Origin: Clostridiaceae bacterium
GTDB taxonomy: Bacteria; Bacillota; Clostridia; Oscillospirales; Acutalibacteraceae
Assembly: GCA_904501675.1 (NCBI GenBank)
Contig: CAJGCL010000054.1
Span: forward strand, 1 to 12,704
DNA length: 12,704 bases
Direction: 5' to 3'
Shown: piece after piece, positions 12,556 through 12,704 of the stretch
Numbering within the stretch: the stretch's first letter is position 1
Layout of the letters: the number at the start of each line of letters is the position of its first letter
Notes under the pieces: model-generated
Told to the model about the DNA's origin: nothing
The model's input: only the letters and a program-made list of their open reading frames with translations
Database searches by the model: none
Position numbers and translations under genes: made by a program

Positions 12556-12704
12556 TTAATTATTCTTTTCTTTTTTCCTTTGCTTATTAAGCTTAATAAG
12601 AGTTGCTGAAGCGCCTGCTCCGCAAAGCATAAGCACTACAAAGGAAACTGCGCCTTCTGCTCTGATTTCTTCATTGAGTGCATATTCTGCAACAACAATG
12701 AGTG
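12556..12704 (-). CDS. C-terminal end of a membrane-anchored protein (5' end outside window)
   Basis: The last 48 residues are readable, ending at TAA 12556-12558. They contain a hydrophobic stretch of about 17-20 residues (AVSFVVLMLCGAGASATLI) followed by a strongly basic tail (KLNKQRKKEKNN). This hydrophobic-then-basic ending is the usual form of a C-terminal membrane anchor or stop-transfer segment in Gram-positive surface proteins; no LPXTG sorting motif is visible in the part present. The preceding residues EYALNEEIRAEG look like an extracellular or linker region. A terminator follows directly. The family cannot be named from this fragment. It is upstream of, and in the same direction as, the M28 gene but separated from it by the terminator and a separate promoter. 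Confidence 0.75.
   Translation of the reverse strand, partial: LIVVAEYALNEEIRAEGAVSFVVLMLCGAGASATLIKLNKQRKKEKNN

Overview
The window looks like chromosomal housekeeping sequence from a low-GC Gram-positive anaerobe, most likely a gut Clostridia of the Oscillospirales/Ruminococcaceae or a close relative. The basis is AT-rich intergenic DNA, sigma-A-type promoters, AGGAGG-like ribosome binding sites, frequent TTG starts, a type III glutamine synthetase, paired short-chain chromate-transporter proteins, and palindromic intergenic repeats of a kind I associate with that group. The assignment is inference. I see no phage, insertion sequence, CRISPR array, rRNA or tRNA.

Left part (1-1915, + strand): the 3' end of an endonuclease/exonuclease/phosphatase-fold protein runs off the left edge. 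It is followed by hflX, a ribosome-associated GTPase, with its own consensus promoter. hflX ends in a perfect 44-base palindrome shared with the converging gene on the other strand.

Middle left (1905-6394, - strand): a probable four-gene transcript starts at a perfect TTGACA/17/TATAAT promoter at 6366-6394. It reads chr subunit 1, chr subunit 2 (ATGA overlap), a 700-residue type III glutamine synthetase and an acyltransferase-3 membrane protein, then reaches the shared terminator. I see no terminator inside the run. Gene functions do not obviously belong together, so read-through is inferred from spacing.

Middle right (6426-10760, + strand): ligA (NAD-dependent DNA ligase) is divergent from the chr genes. 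Next come a phosphoribosyltransferase-like protein with a degenerate PRPP loop, a terminator, then a two-gene operon of a short RluA-family pseudouridine synthase and a DUF554 membrane protein, closed by a strong terminator.

Right part (10761-12704): a roughly 330-base intergenic repeat array with a 110-base period carries two identical 42-base hairpins and a diverged third. The last hairpin sits at the exact centre of a 111-base palindrome whose outer arm forms the end of the converging gene, a membrane-anchored M28 metallopeptidase (- strand). Upstream of that gene are its promoter, a gene-free stretch, a terminator, and the C-terminal end of another - strand gene with a membrane anchor running off the right edge.

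No clearly new multi-gene system is evident. The most unusual items are the nested palindrome/repeat array that supplies the peptidase stop codon, the phosphoribosyltransferase homologue lacking its acidic PRPP residues, and the M28 peptidase with two membrane hairpins inserted in its catalytic domain.
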